A model generated the notes under the pieces. That model was not told the DNA's origin and did not search any database. It was given only the letters and a program-made list of their open reading frames with translations. A stretch of DNA of 64,000 bases from Tenacibaculum pelagium (GTDB lineage Bacteria > Bacteroidota > Bacteroidia > Flavobacteriales > Flavobacteriaceae): contig NZ_JACGLS010000007.1 in assembly GCF_014062345.1 (NCBI RefSeq), forward strand, positions 1 through 64,000. The letters run 5' to 3'. Positions 8,556-15,353 of the stretch are shown in pieces (position 1 is the first letter of the stretch; each line of letters opens with the position of its first letter). The position numbers and the translations under genes are program-made.

Positions 8556-9098
8556 ATGAAAGATTTATTATTGTTTAGAAATAAGCAAATTAATGTTACT
8601 GAATTTGAAAAGAAAAACAACTTGAATCTTCCTCCTGTATATAGGTCATTCATTTCTGCATTTAAACCTTATTTTGGGTTTACAAATTGTTTAGACGAAT
8701 CTGATAATATTGAAAAGGAATTTATGACTCATATATTCTCTTCTGTTAAAAAAGAAAATTATGAAATTGATGATGATGAATTGAGTTTTGAATCATTTAT
8801 AGATTTAGAAGATTTATTAAAATATGATAGTCAAAAGTCATATATAGAAGAATTTGACTTATTACCTATTAGTTATCATGGTCATGGAGGGTCTTTATTT
8901 ATTGGAATGAAAAAAGACAATCTTGACAAAATATACTATGCCATTGATTCTTATGAATTCAAATTTTTAGCTGATAATATTTTTGATTTATTAAGTCAAT
9001 TTAGGGTAGTAACTGTAAATTACGATTTCGAAAAATTAGATACTAATAAATTATATAAAAACTGGAATGAAGATTTTTGGAGACAAAAAAGCACATAA
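8556..9098 (+). CDS. cassette 10 SMI1/KNR4 (SUKH)-like protein
   Basis: A 180-residue cytoplasmic protein. The opening FEKKNNLNLPPVYRSFISAF fits the SMI1/KNR4 signature (a helix, then LPxxYxxFL), and ISYHGHGGSLFIGM fits the later G-rich strand of that fold. Bacterial SUKH proteins are often immunity proteins against contact-dependent or secreted toxins, but no toxin is adjacent, so that role is inference. I chose ATG 8556 over a GTG lying in the core. The stop codon TAA (9096-9098) overlaps the inverse core. Confidence 0.7.
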   Translation: MKDLLLFRNKQINVTEFEKKNNLNLPPVYRSFISAFKPYFGFTNCLDESDNIEKEFMTHIFSSVKKENYEIDDDELSFESFIDLEDLLKYDSQKSYIEEFDLLPISYHGHGGSLFIGMKKDNLDKIYYAIDSYEFKFLADNIFDLLSQFRVVTVNYDFEKLDTNKLYKNWNEDFWRQKST

Positions 9099-9290
9099 CA
9101 ATGTATAAAAAACATAGGGCTTTTGTGTAAACTCCAAAGGTCTGTGTATTTTTATGAAGTCCGCCAAATATAAAACTTGGCATTTTCAATAAAAAAAATA
9201 AAAGCAAAATATTATATTTGGCTAAGTTATAAACCCGAAATGTAGTGCTTATCTTCTGCCCTACGTTTCTTATACTAAACGTTGCCACAC
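9091..9290 (+). repeat. attC-like site 10
   Basis: Inverse core GCACATAAC (9091-9099) matches the cassette 10 start GTTATGTGC. Spacer AAT, left arm GTATAA (9103-9108), right arm TTATAC (9270-9275), spacer TAAAC, core GTTGCCACAC (9281-9290). Same family as site 5, including the CATAGGGC/GCCCTACG extension. It contains a TATATTTG (9213-9220), a possible -7 box without a clear -33 partner. Confidence 0.75.
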
Positions 9291-9307
9291 ATTAGAAAAA
9301 AAATATA

Positions 9308-10156
9308 ATGCTGAAAAAGAAAACCCTAATTATAATCATATTAATTCTTGTCGGAAATATTAATCAATCATTTAGTCAAGAATTAACAATCGACCCAATG
9401 TATCGAATTCAATTATTGATTCAAATGGAAAATTATGAATCCGCTATTGAATTTACTGAAAAGCTTAACGATAGTTTAAAATGTGAGAAATTGGAAATTT
9501 TAGGATTTAGTCATCGAAATTTAAATAATCATTCAAAATCGATTTCTTACTATGAGCAATACATTAAGGAATGTGACCCAAGTTACATTCAAAGAGTGAA
9601 TTTAGGAGATAGTTACTATAAAACTAATCAACTAGAAAAGGCAAAAGAACAGTTTTTGATTGTAGAAAAAGAAGTGCCAGATTTAGGATTAGTTGATTAT
9701 AATCTCGGATTGATAGCATATGATAGCGGAAATAAAGAAAAAGCAGTTGAATACTTCACTTCTGCCATAAATAAAACAAAAGGCGAAACATTAGATTTTG
9801 ATTATGTTGAAATGCAAATTAAAATACTTAATGAATTAGGTAAATATGATACTGCGATTAAAAACATTGATACTATTTTAGAAATTTGGGATAAAAATTC
9901 TGTTGAATATAAATACACGTTGATTATCAAATCTTCAATATTTGGAGCAAAAAGTGAGTACATTAAAGCAATTAAAATGTTAGACCAAATTATTGAGACG
10001 GGAATTGAAAATGAAACGGTTTTACTTGAGGCTTATTCTTATCAACTTGACTTCTATTCGAAAATGAAAAAGAAGAAAAAAACTTGTGATATTTATCAAA
10101 AAATTAAGAATGTAAATTCCAAAGCTAGAATACTAAAAGAATATAAATGCGAATAA
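9308..10156 (+). CDS. cassette 11 secreted TPR protein
   Basis: A 282-residue protein with an N-terminal signal peptide (hydrophobic residues 7-20, ending SFSQ). The rest is a series of about six tetratricopeptide-type helix pairs (YESAIEFTEKL, HSKSISYYEQYI, LEKAKEQFLIVEKE, KEKAVEYFTSAI, YDTAIKNIDTIL, YIKAIKMLDQII). It should act as a periplasmic or surface protein-binding scaffold. A KKKKK stretch near the C-terminus precedes a final CDIYQK helix. Confidence 0.75.
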   Translation: MLKKKTLIIIILILVGNINQSFSQELTIDPMYRIQLLIQMENYESAIEFTEKLNDSLKCEKLEILGFSHRNLNNHSKSISYYEQYIKECDPSYIQRVNLGDSYYKTNQLEKAKEQFLIVEKEVPDLGLVDYNLGLIAYDSGNKEKAVEYFTSAINKTKGETLDFDYVEMQIKILNELGKYDTAIKNIDTILEIWDKNSVEYKYTLIIKSSIFGAKSEYIKAIKMLDQIIETGIENETVLLEAYSYQLDFYSKMKKKKKTCDIYQKIKNVNSKARILKEYKCE

Positions 10157-10160
10157 AAAC

Positions 10161-10298
10161 GTGTGGCAACACCGTGTATAATTCATTGCTACTACTTGCC
10201 TACTTACGAAAATCCTCGCGGATTTTCTATTCGGTTTGTATTTGCTAATTTAGTTGCTGAAACACGCAACGAAATCATACACAAACACGTTGGCAATA
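10161..10298 (+). repeat. attC-like site 11
   Basis: Inverse core GTGTGGCAAC (10161-10170) is a perfect 10-base match to the cassette 11 start GTTGCCACAC. Spacer ACC, left arm GTGTAT (10174-10179), right arm ATACAC (10277-10282), spacer AAACAC, core GTTGGCAATA (10289-10298). Nested hairpin GAAAATCC/GGATTTTC. A plus-strand reading frame crosses this site into cassette 12 but is fortuitous. Confidence 0.75.
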
Positions 10299-10300
10299 AT

Positions 10301-10792
10301 ATGAAAAAACAAATTTTACTTATTCTTTTCGGATTGACATTAACTTTGTTAAATGCTCAAAAAAATATTATTGACTCAACTTTAATAACTAAAACCACAT
10401 TCATTGAAACTATAAATCATAGCACAATTGACGGAAAACTGATTAAGCTCAAAGGCTATAATTATAACTCTATTTATAATCAAAAATATTCCAACGATAC
10501 ACTGACATTAATGTTTGCTAGAAAAGGACTTGGAAGCCAAATATTTAAACTAAATATCACTGACACTATAGTTCCTGAAATAATTCTATGGTCAGACTAT
10601 CCCGCTTTTAATGGTAAATATTTTAAATCTCTTGAATTTGAACACTTAGAGATTATTGCGAATAAAAAAAATTACAAATCTGGCGACACAATAATGATTA
10701 AATTAAAATGTATATCTAAACAACACAAAGGACACATTGGACACCCTAAATTTGAATACAAAGGAACAATTAAACATATCCTAAAAAATTGA
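10301..10792 (+). CDS. cassette 12 secreted hypothetical protein
   Basis: A 163-residue protein starting at ATG 10301, 12 nt after the core; the longer frame from 10163 would read through the recombination site and is rejected. It has a signal peptide (MKKQILLILFGLTLTLLNAQ, cleavage likely after LNA). The mature part is beta-rich (SKQHKGHIGHPKFEYKGTI at the end) with no recognised family. Confidence 0.65.
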   Translation: MKKQILLILFGLTLTLLNAQKNIIDSTLITKTTFIETINHSTIDGKLIKLKGYNYNSIYNQKYSNDTLTLMFARKGLGSQIFKLNITDTIVPEIILWSDYPAFNGKYFKSLEFEHLEIIANKKNYKSGDTIMIKLKCISKQHKGHIGHPKFEYKGTIKHILKN

Positions 10793-10801
10793 TTAGAACA
10801 C

Positions 10802-10942
10802 TATTGCCAACACCGTGTATAAAAAATTGCTAAATTAGTGCTTAAACAAAGTTAGTTGCATTTTTTGCTACTTCTGATTTTCCTACGGAAAATCCTCGCA
10901 CACAAAAAACGCAACTTTCCATACACAAACACGTTGGCAGTA
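10802..10942 (+). repeat. attC-like site 12
   Basis: Inverse core TATTGCCAAC (10802-10811) matches the cassette 12 start GTTGGCAATA over 10 bases. Spacer ACC, left arm GTGTAT (10815-10820), right arm ATACAC (10921-10926), spacer AAACAC, core GTTGGCAGTA (10933-10942). It combines the loop of the site 1 family with the arms of sites 9 and 11. Confidence 0.75.
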
Positions 10943-10958
10943 ATTTAGAAAAACAATA

Positions 10959-11510
10959 ATGACTCAAGAACTATATCAAAAAGCTCTTAAATTTGCTGGG
11001 CAAAAGCATAGTAATCAGAAAGTCCCAGGAACAAAAGCAAACTATCTTTTACATATTTCTAATGTAGCTATGGAAGTGATAATGGCTTATAACTTTGAAA
11101 GTTCTTTTAATTTAAACTTTGCAATACAAATAGCTATTTTACACGATACCATTGAGGATACTGATACCAATTATGAAGAAATCAAAAAAATATTTGGACA
11201 AGATATCGCAATGGGAGTTCAAGCCTTAACAAAAAATGAAAATCTGAAATCAAAATCTGAAAGAATGCTCGACAGCTTGAACAGAATAAACACATTACAA
11301 AAAGAAGTGGGAATTGTTAAAATTGCTGACCGCATAACAAACTTACAATCACCTCCTGAACATTGGAGCAGAGAAAAAATAATTAAATATCACAAAGAAG
11401 CTCAAATCATTTCAGATTTACTTAAAGAAAAAAACAATTATCTAAATAAAAGATTAGAATCTAAAATATCTGACTATGAAAAAAATATAATAAAGTTTAA
11501 GCCTAAATAG
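10959..11510 (+). CDS. cassette 13, gene 1: small (p)ppGpp-hydrolase-like HD protein
   Basis: A 183-residue HD-domain protein resembling the hydrolase half of RelA/SpoT and the small alarmone hydrolases (MESH1-like). The metal and catalytic residues line up: His32, His62-Asp63, the HDxxED signature (Glu66-Asp67) and the later KIADRITN (Asp124, Asn128). No synthetase domain follows, so it could only break down (p)ppGpp or a related nucleotide. It shares cassette 13 with the gene at 11520, 9 nt downstream. The substrate is inferred from the family. Confidence 0.8.
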   Translation: MTQELYQKALKFAGQKHSNQKVPGTKANYLLHISNVAMEVIMAYNFESSFNLNFAIQIAILHDTIEDTDTNYEEIKKIFGQDIAMGVQALTKNENLKSKSERMLDSLNRINTLQKEVGIVKIADRITNLQSPPEHWSREKIIKYHKEAQIISDLLKEKNNYLNKRLESKISDYEKNIIKFKPK

Positions 11511-11519
11511 AAAATTAAT

Positions 11520-11975
11520 ATGCATACAACTTCAAAGAACTATTTAGAATTAAACAACCAAGATTGGTTTAACAAACTAACTTTAGATTCAGTTTTCACT
11601 CTTAATGGACTAAAGATTGCAGACTCTGAAAACCTTATTGATAAAAGCTACAAATCTACTGTTTTCAACAATACAGAAAAAGATAATCGAAAAATATACA
11701 GATCCTCAAATTATCAAAACCATTATAAAGTCAAAAATGGTGAAATTATCGGATTCGGTTTAGTTATTAAAAATATATCAAAACTTGATTTTTCTATTAA
11801 ATTTGGAAAACCAATTTCTGAGTATGCTATAATTGGTCATATATATTCAATGGATTTGTATGAAATAGAGGGGTACGATTTGGTTTACACTAATTTTAGA
11901 TTGGTTCTTGACCCTACAAAGGAAAAGTTAGAATCTATCCAATTCGGCACTAAATTACTTTACGGAGATGAATAA
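11520..11975 (+). CDS. cassette 13, gene 2: hypothetical protein
   Basis: A 151-residue soluble protein with no recognised family; beta-rich, with repeated aromatic and Asp positions. It starts 9 nt after the HD hydrolase-like gene and ends 3 nt before the inverse core, so the two genes are co-mobile. The pairing with a nucleotide hydrolase suggests a two-gene module (for example a regulator or target of the hydrolase), but nothing in the sequence proves it. Confidence 0.65.
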   Translation: MHTTSKNYLELNNQDWFNKLTLDSVFTLNGLKIADSENLIDKSYKSTVFNNTEKDNRKIYRSSNYQNHYKVKNGEIIGFGLVIKNISKLDFSIKFGKPISEYAIIGHIYSMDLYEIEGYDLVYTNFRLVLDPTKEKLESIQFGTKLLYGDE

Positions 11976-11978
11976 AAC

Positions 11979-12182
11979 TACTGCCAACAATGGCTAAAAT
12001 CAATACGGGTTTGAGTGTCTAATCCAAAGTTTAGTGTATTTTTATAAAGTCCGCCAAATCTTTTGATTTGGCTTTAGAATAGAAAAAAATAAAACAAAAT
12101 AAAAAGTTTTGGCTAATCGCTTAATCCGAAATTAAATGCTAATTTAATCCCGTACTAACCTTAGCCGAAGCCGTAAGCTGAC
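11979..12182 (+). repeat. attC-like site 13 (atypical right core)
   Basis: Inverse core TACTGCCAAC (11979-11988) matches the cassette 13 start GTTGGCAGTA. Spacer AAT, left arm GGCTAA (11992-11997), right arm TTAGCC (12161-12166), spacer GAAGCC, then GTAAGCTGAC (12173-12182) instead of a GTT core. Hairpin GCCAAATC/GATTTGGC in the middle. Related to site 17. The altered core may be a mutated or rearranged boundary. Confidence 0.65.
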
Positions 12183-12204
12183 AAAAAATTCGTGAAATAA
12201 GAAA

Positions 12205-12795
12205 ATGGGAGTATTTGACTTTTTAAAAGGTAATAAAAAAGGTAAATCGGAAAGAACCGAAAAGCCATCGCCTGAACAAAAGTTATTCTTTGAAAAAGCT
12301 ATGGAAATCGTAATTCCGACTTTTGAACAGTTCGGATTCCAAAAACACCGAATTGAAATCGGAAAACATTCTTCGACAATAATTTACCGAAAAGACAAAC
12401 AGTATCTTAAAATATCAAGTAGCACTTATCCAAGGGATTATCCTTATCACTATAACATAATACTTGGAGAAGGAAATAGCGAAGACTTTTTTGAATACGA
12501 CTGGAATTCAATTGCACTCTGGAGATTTAAAAAGGAAATTAATCCAGAATTAAAAGTAACGGAATATGAATTCCCAAAGGATAACGGAATTGAACCAAGT
12601 TTGAAAAATGCTAACTCTGAATTAATAAAATACGGACTGACTTTTCTAAATGGAGAATTGGAATTGTTCCATAAAATTAGAAAAGAGCAGAATAAAGACA
12701 GAGAACCTTACAAGATTCACTCACCTGACAAAAATGGAAATTACCAAACGTCATTTGAACCGAAAAGTGTGGAACAAAAGAAAAAATACAGTTGA
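12205..12795 (+). CDS. cassette 14 hypothetical protein
   Basis: A 196-residue soluble protein starting MGVFDFLKG, with a basic linker and then a compact alpha/beta domain (residues about 25-160) containing ISSSTYPRDYPYHYNIILGEG and WNSIALWRF. Cytoplasmic; no family firmly recognised. Its cassette is odd: the left boundary (GTAAGCTGAC) and the right inverse core (TACACACAAC) do not match, unlike every other cassette, so this unit is probably a chimera or has a damaged end. Confidence 0.65.
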   Translation: MGVFDFLKGNKKGKSERTEKPSPEQKLFFEKAMEIVIPTFEQFGFQKHRIEIGKHSSTIIYRKDKQYLKISSSTYPRDYPYHYNIILGEGNSEDFFEYDWNSIALWRFKKEINPELKVTEYEFPKDNGIEPSLKNANSELIKYGLTFLNGELELFHKIRKEQNKDREPYKIHSPDKNGNYQTSFEPKSVEQKKKYS

Positions 12796-12807
12796 ATAAA
12801 AAAAGCC

Positions 12808-12947
12808 TACACACAACAATGTATAACCGCAATTACGGCGGATTCGACTACGTCCGAATCCACTCGAAATTGCTAAAGCCTGTGTCAAACAGAAAATAAA
12901 CGCTAATTTAACCCGTAACTGACGGTTATACGAGACCGTTGTAAACA
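12808..12947 (+). repeat. attC-like site 14
   Basis: Inverse core TACACACAAC (12808-12817), which does not match its cassette's left end. Spacer AAT, left arm GTATAACCG (from 12821), matching right arm CGGTTATAC (ending 12931), spacer GAGACC, core GTTGTAAACA (12938-12947). Inner hairpin GGATTCG/CGAATCC. Nearly identical in sequence to site 15, differing at only a handful of positions. Confidence 0.7.
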
Positions 12948-12951
12948 ATTT

Positions 12952-13536
12952 ATGAGAACCGAAAAAATAATAATAATTTTAGTCCTGATTTTGACATTTA
13001 GTTGTCAAACAGGAAAGAAAGAGTCGGAAACAAAAACTGATTCGAAAACTGAACTTGAAAATCAAAATTCAGAAATAGAATTAAATTCTGACACCAAGAC
13101 TATCTCAAAAAATGATTCTGAAAGTGTTACTTTCCGAAATATAACGGATTTAGAAAAATATAATGGATTTGAAAAAGTAAGTGCACAAGTTTTAGGTAAT
13201 TCAGATAAGGCTTTGGTTTACATTCAAAAAGACAGTTTGAAAGTGTTGATTTTAGAGAAAATAATTAAAAATTCATCCCCTATACCTAATTATTCAATTC
13301 TTGACGAAGTGAATTTGATATTTAAAAATTCTGACCAATACGTTGCTTTAACTCAATGTGAATTAATTGAAAATCCAAATGAAAGAATGGTTTTTAGTTT
13401 GGTAGAGAATGAGGATGTTGAATTTTTTGACAAAATATTAAAAACTTGGTTTATTGACTTAAAGGAAAATAAATTCAAGGAAATTGAATCGAAAAAAGTT
13501 AACTGTGAAAACGAATGGTTTGGTTATGATGGATAA
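12952..13536 (+). CDS. cassette 15 lipoprotein
   Basis: A 194-residue lipoprotein: signal sequence with LILTFSC (Cys19), then a Ser/Thr/Glu/Lys-rich linker (about residues 20-60) and a compact domain with VTFRNITDLEKYNGFEKVSAQVLG. No family recognised. It starts 14 nt after the core and stops 4 nt before the inverse core, flanked by two almost identical recombination sites. Confidence 0.65.
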   Translation: MRTEKIIIILVLILTFSCQTGKKESETKTDSKTELENQNSEIELNSDTKTISKNDSESVTFRNITDLEKYNGFEKVSAQVLGNSDKALVYIQKDSLKVLILEKIIKNSSPIPNYSILDEVNLIFKNSDQYVALTQCELIENPNERMVFSLVENEDVEFFDKILKTWFIDLKENKFKEIESKKVNCENEWFGYDG

Positions 13537-13540
13537 AAAC

Positions 13541-13680
13541 TGTTTACAACAATGTATAACCGCAATTACGGCGGATTCGACTACGTCCGAATCCACTCGG
13601 AATTGCTAAAGCCTGTGCTAAACCGAAAATAATCGCTAATTTAACCCGTAACTGACGGTTATACGAGACCGTTGGCAACA
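13541..13680 (+). repeat. attC-like site 15
   Basis: Inverse core TGTTTACAAC (13541-13550) is a perfect 10-base match to the cassette 15 start GTTGTAAACA. Spacer AAT, arms GTATAACCG (13554-13562) and CGGTTATAC (13656-13664) pair over 9 bp, spacer GAGACC, core GTTGGCAACA (13671-13680). Near copy of site 14. Confidence 0.75.
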
Positions 13681-13683
13681 ATA

Positions 13684-14406
13684 ATGAAAATGAAAAAGAT
13701 AATTCTAGTATTGATTTTAACAACAACCTTTACGGAAACTTTCGGATGTAGTTGTAGTTCAATGAAAATTACAAATGCTTATTCTATTTTGGATTTCATT
13801 GGAATTATTGAATTCAAAAGTTTGACAGAAATTGAAAATAATTACGGAATCTATAAATCTACTTTTGAAATAAAAGAGCTATTTAAGGGAAAAGAAAATG
13901 AGAAAATATTTGTAGATAGTATGAAAGATAGTTCTTGTTCTTTTATTCCGCAAAAGAATAGCAAATATTTAATCTTTGGTTACAAAAATACAGACGGGGA
14001 AATTATGACTTCCTTCTGTCTTGCTCAAGGAAATCCAGACAAAAGAAGTTTATCTATTTTAAGATATTTAAAAAAGAAAAAAATTGAGAACGAAATAAGT
14101 TCTAATCTAAGACAAACTCTTAACAATGAAATTAATTCTAATCTTTTTGAAAAAGCAATAAATGGGATTTTCCTCTACAAAGTTATTTTAAATTCAGATT
14201 TGAGAATCAAAGAAATATTACCCTCTAATGAAAATGCTAAACGAAACTTTAATGAAAAAATCAGAAAAGAATTAACTAGTAAAATAGGTTATAAAATAAA
14301 CGAAGTAGATAAAGGAATAAGGACTGAAAATCTGATTTCATATATAATTCTAACCTGGGAATATAATTATGAAAATGATAAAATTATAACAACAACTAAA
14401 TTATAA
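13684..14406 (+). CDS. cassette 16 secreted protein with CxC after the signal (TIMP/NTR-like?)
   Basis: A 240-residue protein with a signal peptide ending TETFG, directly followed by CSCSSM. A Cys-x-Cys start followed by a domain with FIGIIEFKSL, FEIKELFKGK and SKYLIFGYKN is typical of bacterial proteins with a TIMP/NTR-like beta-barrel. Later Cys residues (SSC, FCLA) could form disulfides. The C-terminal 100 residues are a separate helical region. I chose ATG 13684; the upstream TTG lies in the core. The fold assignment is tentative. Confidence 0.6.
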   Translation: MKMKKIILVLILTTTFTETFGCSCSSMKITNAYSILDFIGIIEFKSLTEIENNYGIYKSTFEIKELFKGKENEKIFVDSMKDSSCSFIPQKNSKYLIFGYKNTDGEIMTSFCLAQGNPDKRSLSILRYLKKKKIENEISSNLRQTLNNEINSNLFEKAINGIFLYKVILNSDLRIKEILPSNENAKRNFNEKIRKELTSKIGYKINEVDKGIRTENLISYIILTWEYNYENDKIITTTKL

Positions 14407-14412
14407 ATTACA

Positions 14413-14550
14413 GTTGCCAACAATGGCTATAATTCAACGTTCCGAATGAATAAGAAACAAAATTTACTAACTTTAAAACGGCTGATTTCTACTAAGGAAA
14501 AGTCTCCGACTTATTCCACGCCGAAATCATAGCCGAGACAGTTAGGCAAC
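14413..14550 (+). repeat. attC-like site 16
   Basis: Inverse core GTTGCCAAC (14413-14421) matches the cassette 16 start GTTGGCAAC. Spacer AAT, left arm GGCTAT (14425-14430), right arm ATAGCC (14529-14534), spacer GAGACA, core GTTAGGCAAC (14541-14550). The interior diverges from the other GGCTAT-arm sites. Confidence 0.7.
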
Positions 14551-14562
14551 ATAAAACCAAAT

Positions 14563-14850
14563 ATGAATCTACAAAAACTAAATGGTGAAATTGTATTAAG
14601 AGCTATAGTCGTTTTTATCATTGGGACAATTTATGGAATACTAGATAAAGGAGAATTTAAAGAAGGGTCGCTTATTGGAGATGGCCTAGGGCACTTGATT
14701 CTTTCTTATGGCTTGGGATTGATTTCATTTTACACATATAAACTCATCTCTAGAAAAAAATACCCTGATGGAAGAAAAAGGAGAATAATAATTTGGAATA
14801 CCTCTATTTTTTGGGCATTATTTATTCTCGTATGGCTTGGACTATTATAA
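14563..14850 (+). CDS. cassette 17, gene 1: small integral membrane protein
   Basis: A 95-residue protein with about three hydrophobic segments (residues 10-25, 42-60, 75-93) and short basic loops (RKKYPDGRKRR), predicted to sit in the inner membrane. No family recognised. It is the first of two genes in cassette 17, with 62 nt before the next start. Confidence 0.6.
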   Translation: MNLQKLNGEIVLRAIVVFIIGTIYGILDKGEFKEGSLIGDGLGHLILSYGLGLISFYTYKLISRKKYPDGRKRRIIIWNTSIFWALFILVWLGLL

Positions 14851-14912
14851 ACCGACAGAAACTAAAATAACACCTAAATGAAATATTTAAAGAGTATTAA
14901 AAAAAGTTATTA

Positions 14913-15350
14913 ATGAACAAACCTGACTTCTTATTTCTACTACTTGGAGCAAGTTACTCCTCTTTCAGATTTGCTAAAGAATTTGTGAAAAACGACTTAA
15001 AATCTGAATTCAAGTATGATTTAGAATTAAATGTTTCTCACGACAATCCTGAATTAAAACAATTTGACATTTATCCAGATGATAACGGAAAGAAATACTT
15101 TGATTTAACTGACAAAGAAGTAGTCGAAATTCTATGTCGAAAAAACAAAATTCCTGTTTGGATTGATATTGCAGTCTCTAAATCTGACAGAAAGAAAACA
15201 ACATTTAAACTTCTATGTGCGGGTAGATATTCTGATGATAAAAATGAATTCTATTATACAGATGGTGGTTCTGGACCTTTTGGAATTAAAAGCCCTAATC
15301 ATCCAATTGGTTATAAAGAAGGAACTAAATTTAAACTGAAAAAGAAATAA
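14913..15350 (+). CDS. cassette 17, gene 2: hypothetical protein
   Basis: A 145-residue soluble alpha/beta protein with IPVWIDIAVSKSD in the middle and a Gly-rich turn YYTDGGSGPFGIKSPNHPIGY near the end. No family recognised. It stops 3 nt before the inverse core of the last site in the array. Its pairing with a small membrane protein in one cassette suggests they may work together, but this is not shown by the sequence. Confidence 0.6.
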   Translation: MNKPDFLFLLLGASYSSFRFAKEFVKNDLKSEFKYDLELNVSHDNPELKQFDIYPDDNGKKYFDLTDKEVVEILCRKNKIPVWIDIAVSKSDRKKTTFKLLCAGRYSDDKNEFYYTDGGSGPFGIKSPNHPIGYKEGTKFKLKKK

Positions 15351-15353
15351 CGA

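Noticed and set aside
9213..9220. TATATTTG inside site 10 as a cassette promoter
   Set aside because: No TTTG at 19-21 nt upstream, and the match recurs by chance in such AT-rich DNA.
10163..10300. Extended N-terminus for the cassette 12 protein
   Set aside because: It would translate the recombination site; the ATG at 10301 begins a clean signal peptide.
10959..11510. Full RelA/SpoT synthetase-hydrolase
   Set aside because: Only the HD hydrolase domain is present; there is no synthetase domain.
12751..12948. Minus-strand open frame across site 14 (and the similar one at 13544-13726) with shared protein sequence
   Set aside because: Both frames lie inside near-identical recombination sites; the shared sequence reflects the DNA repeat, not a gene.
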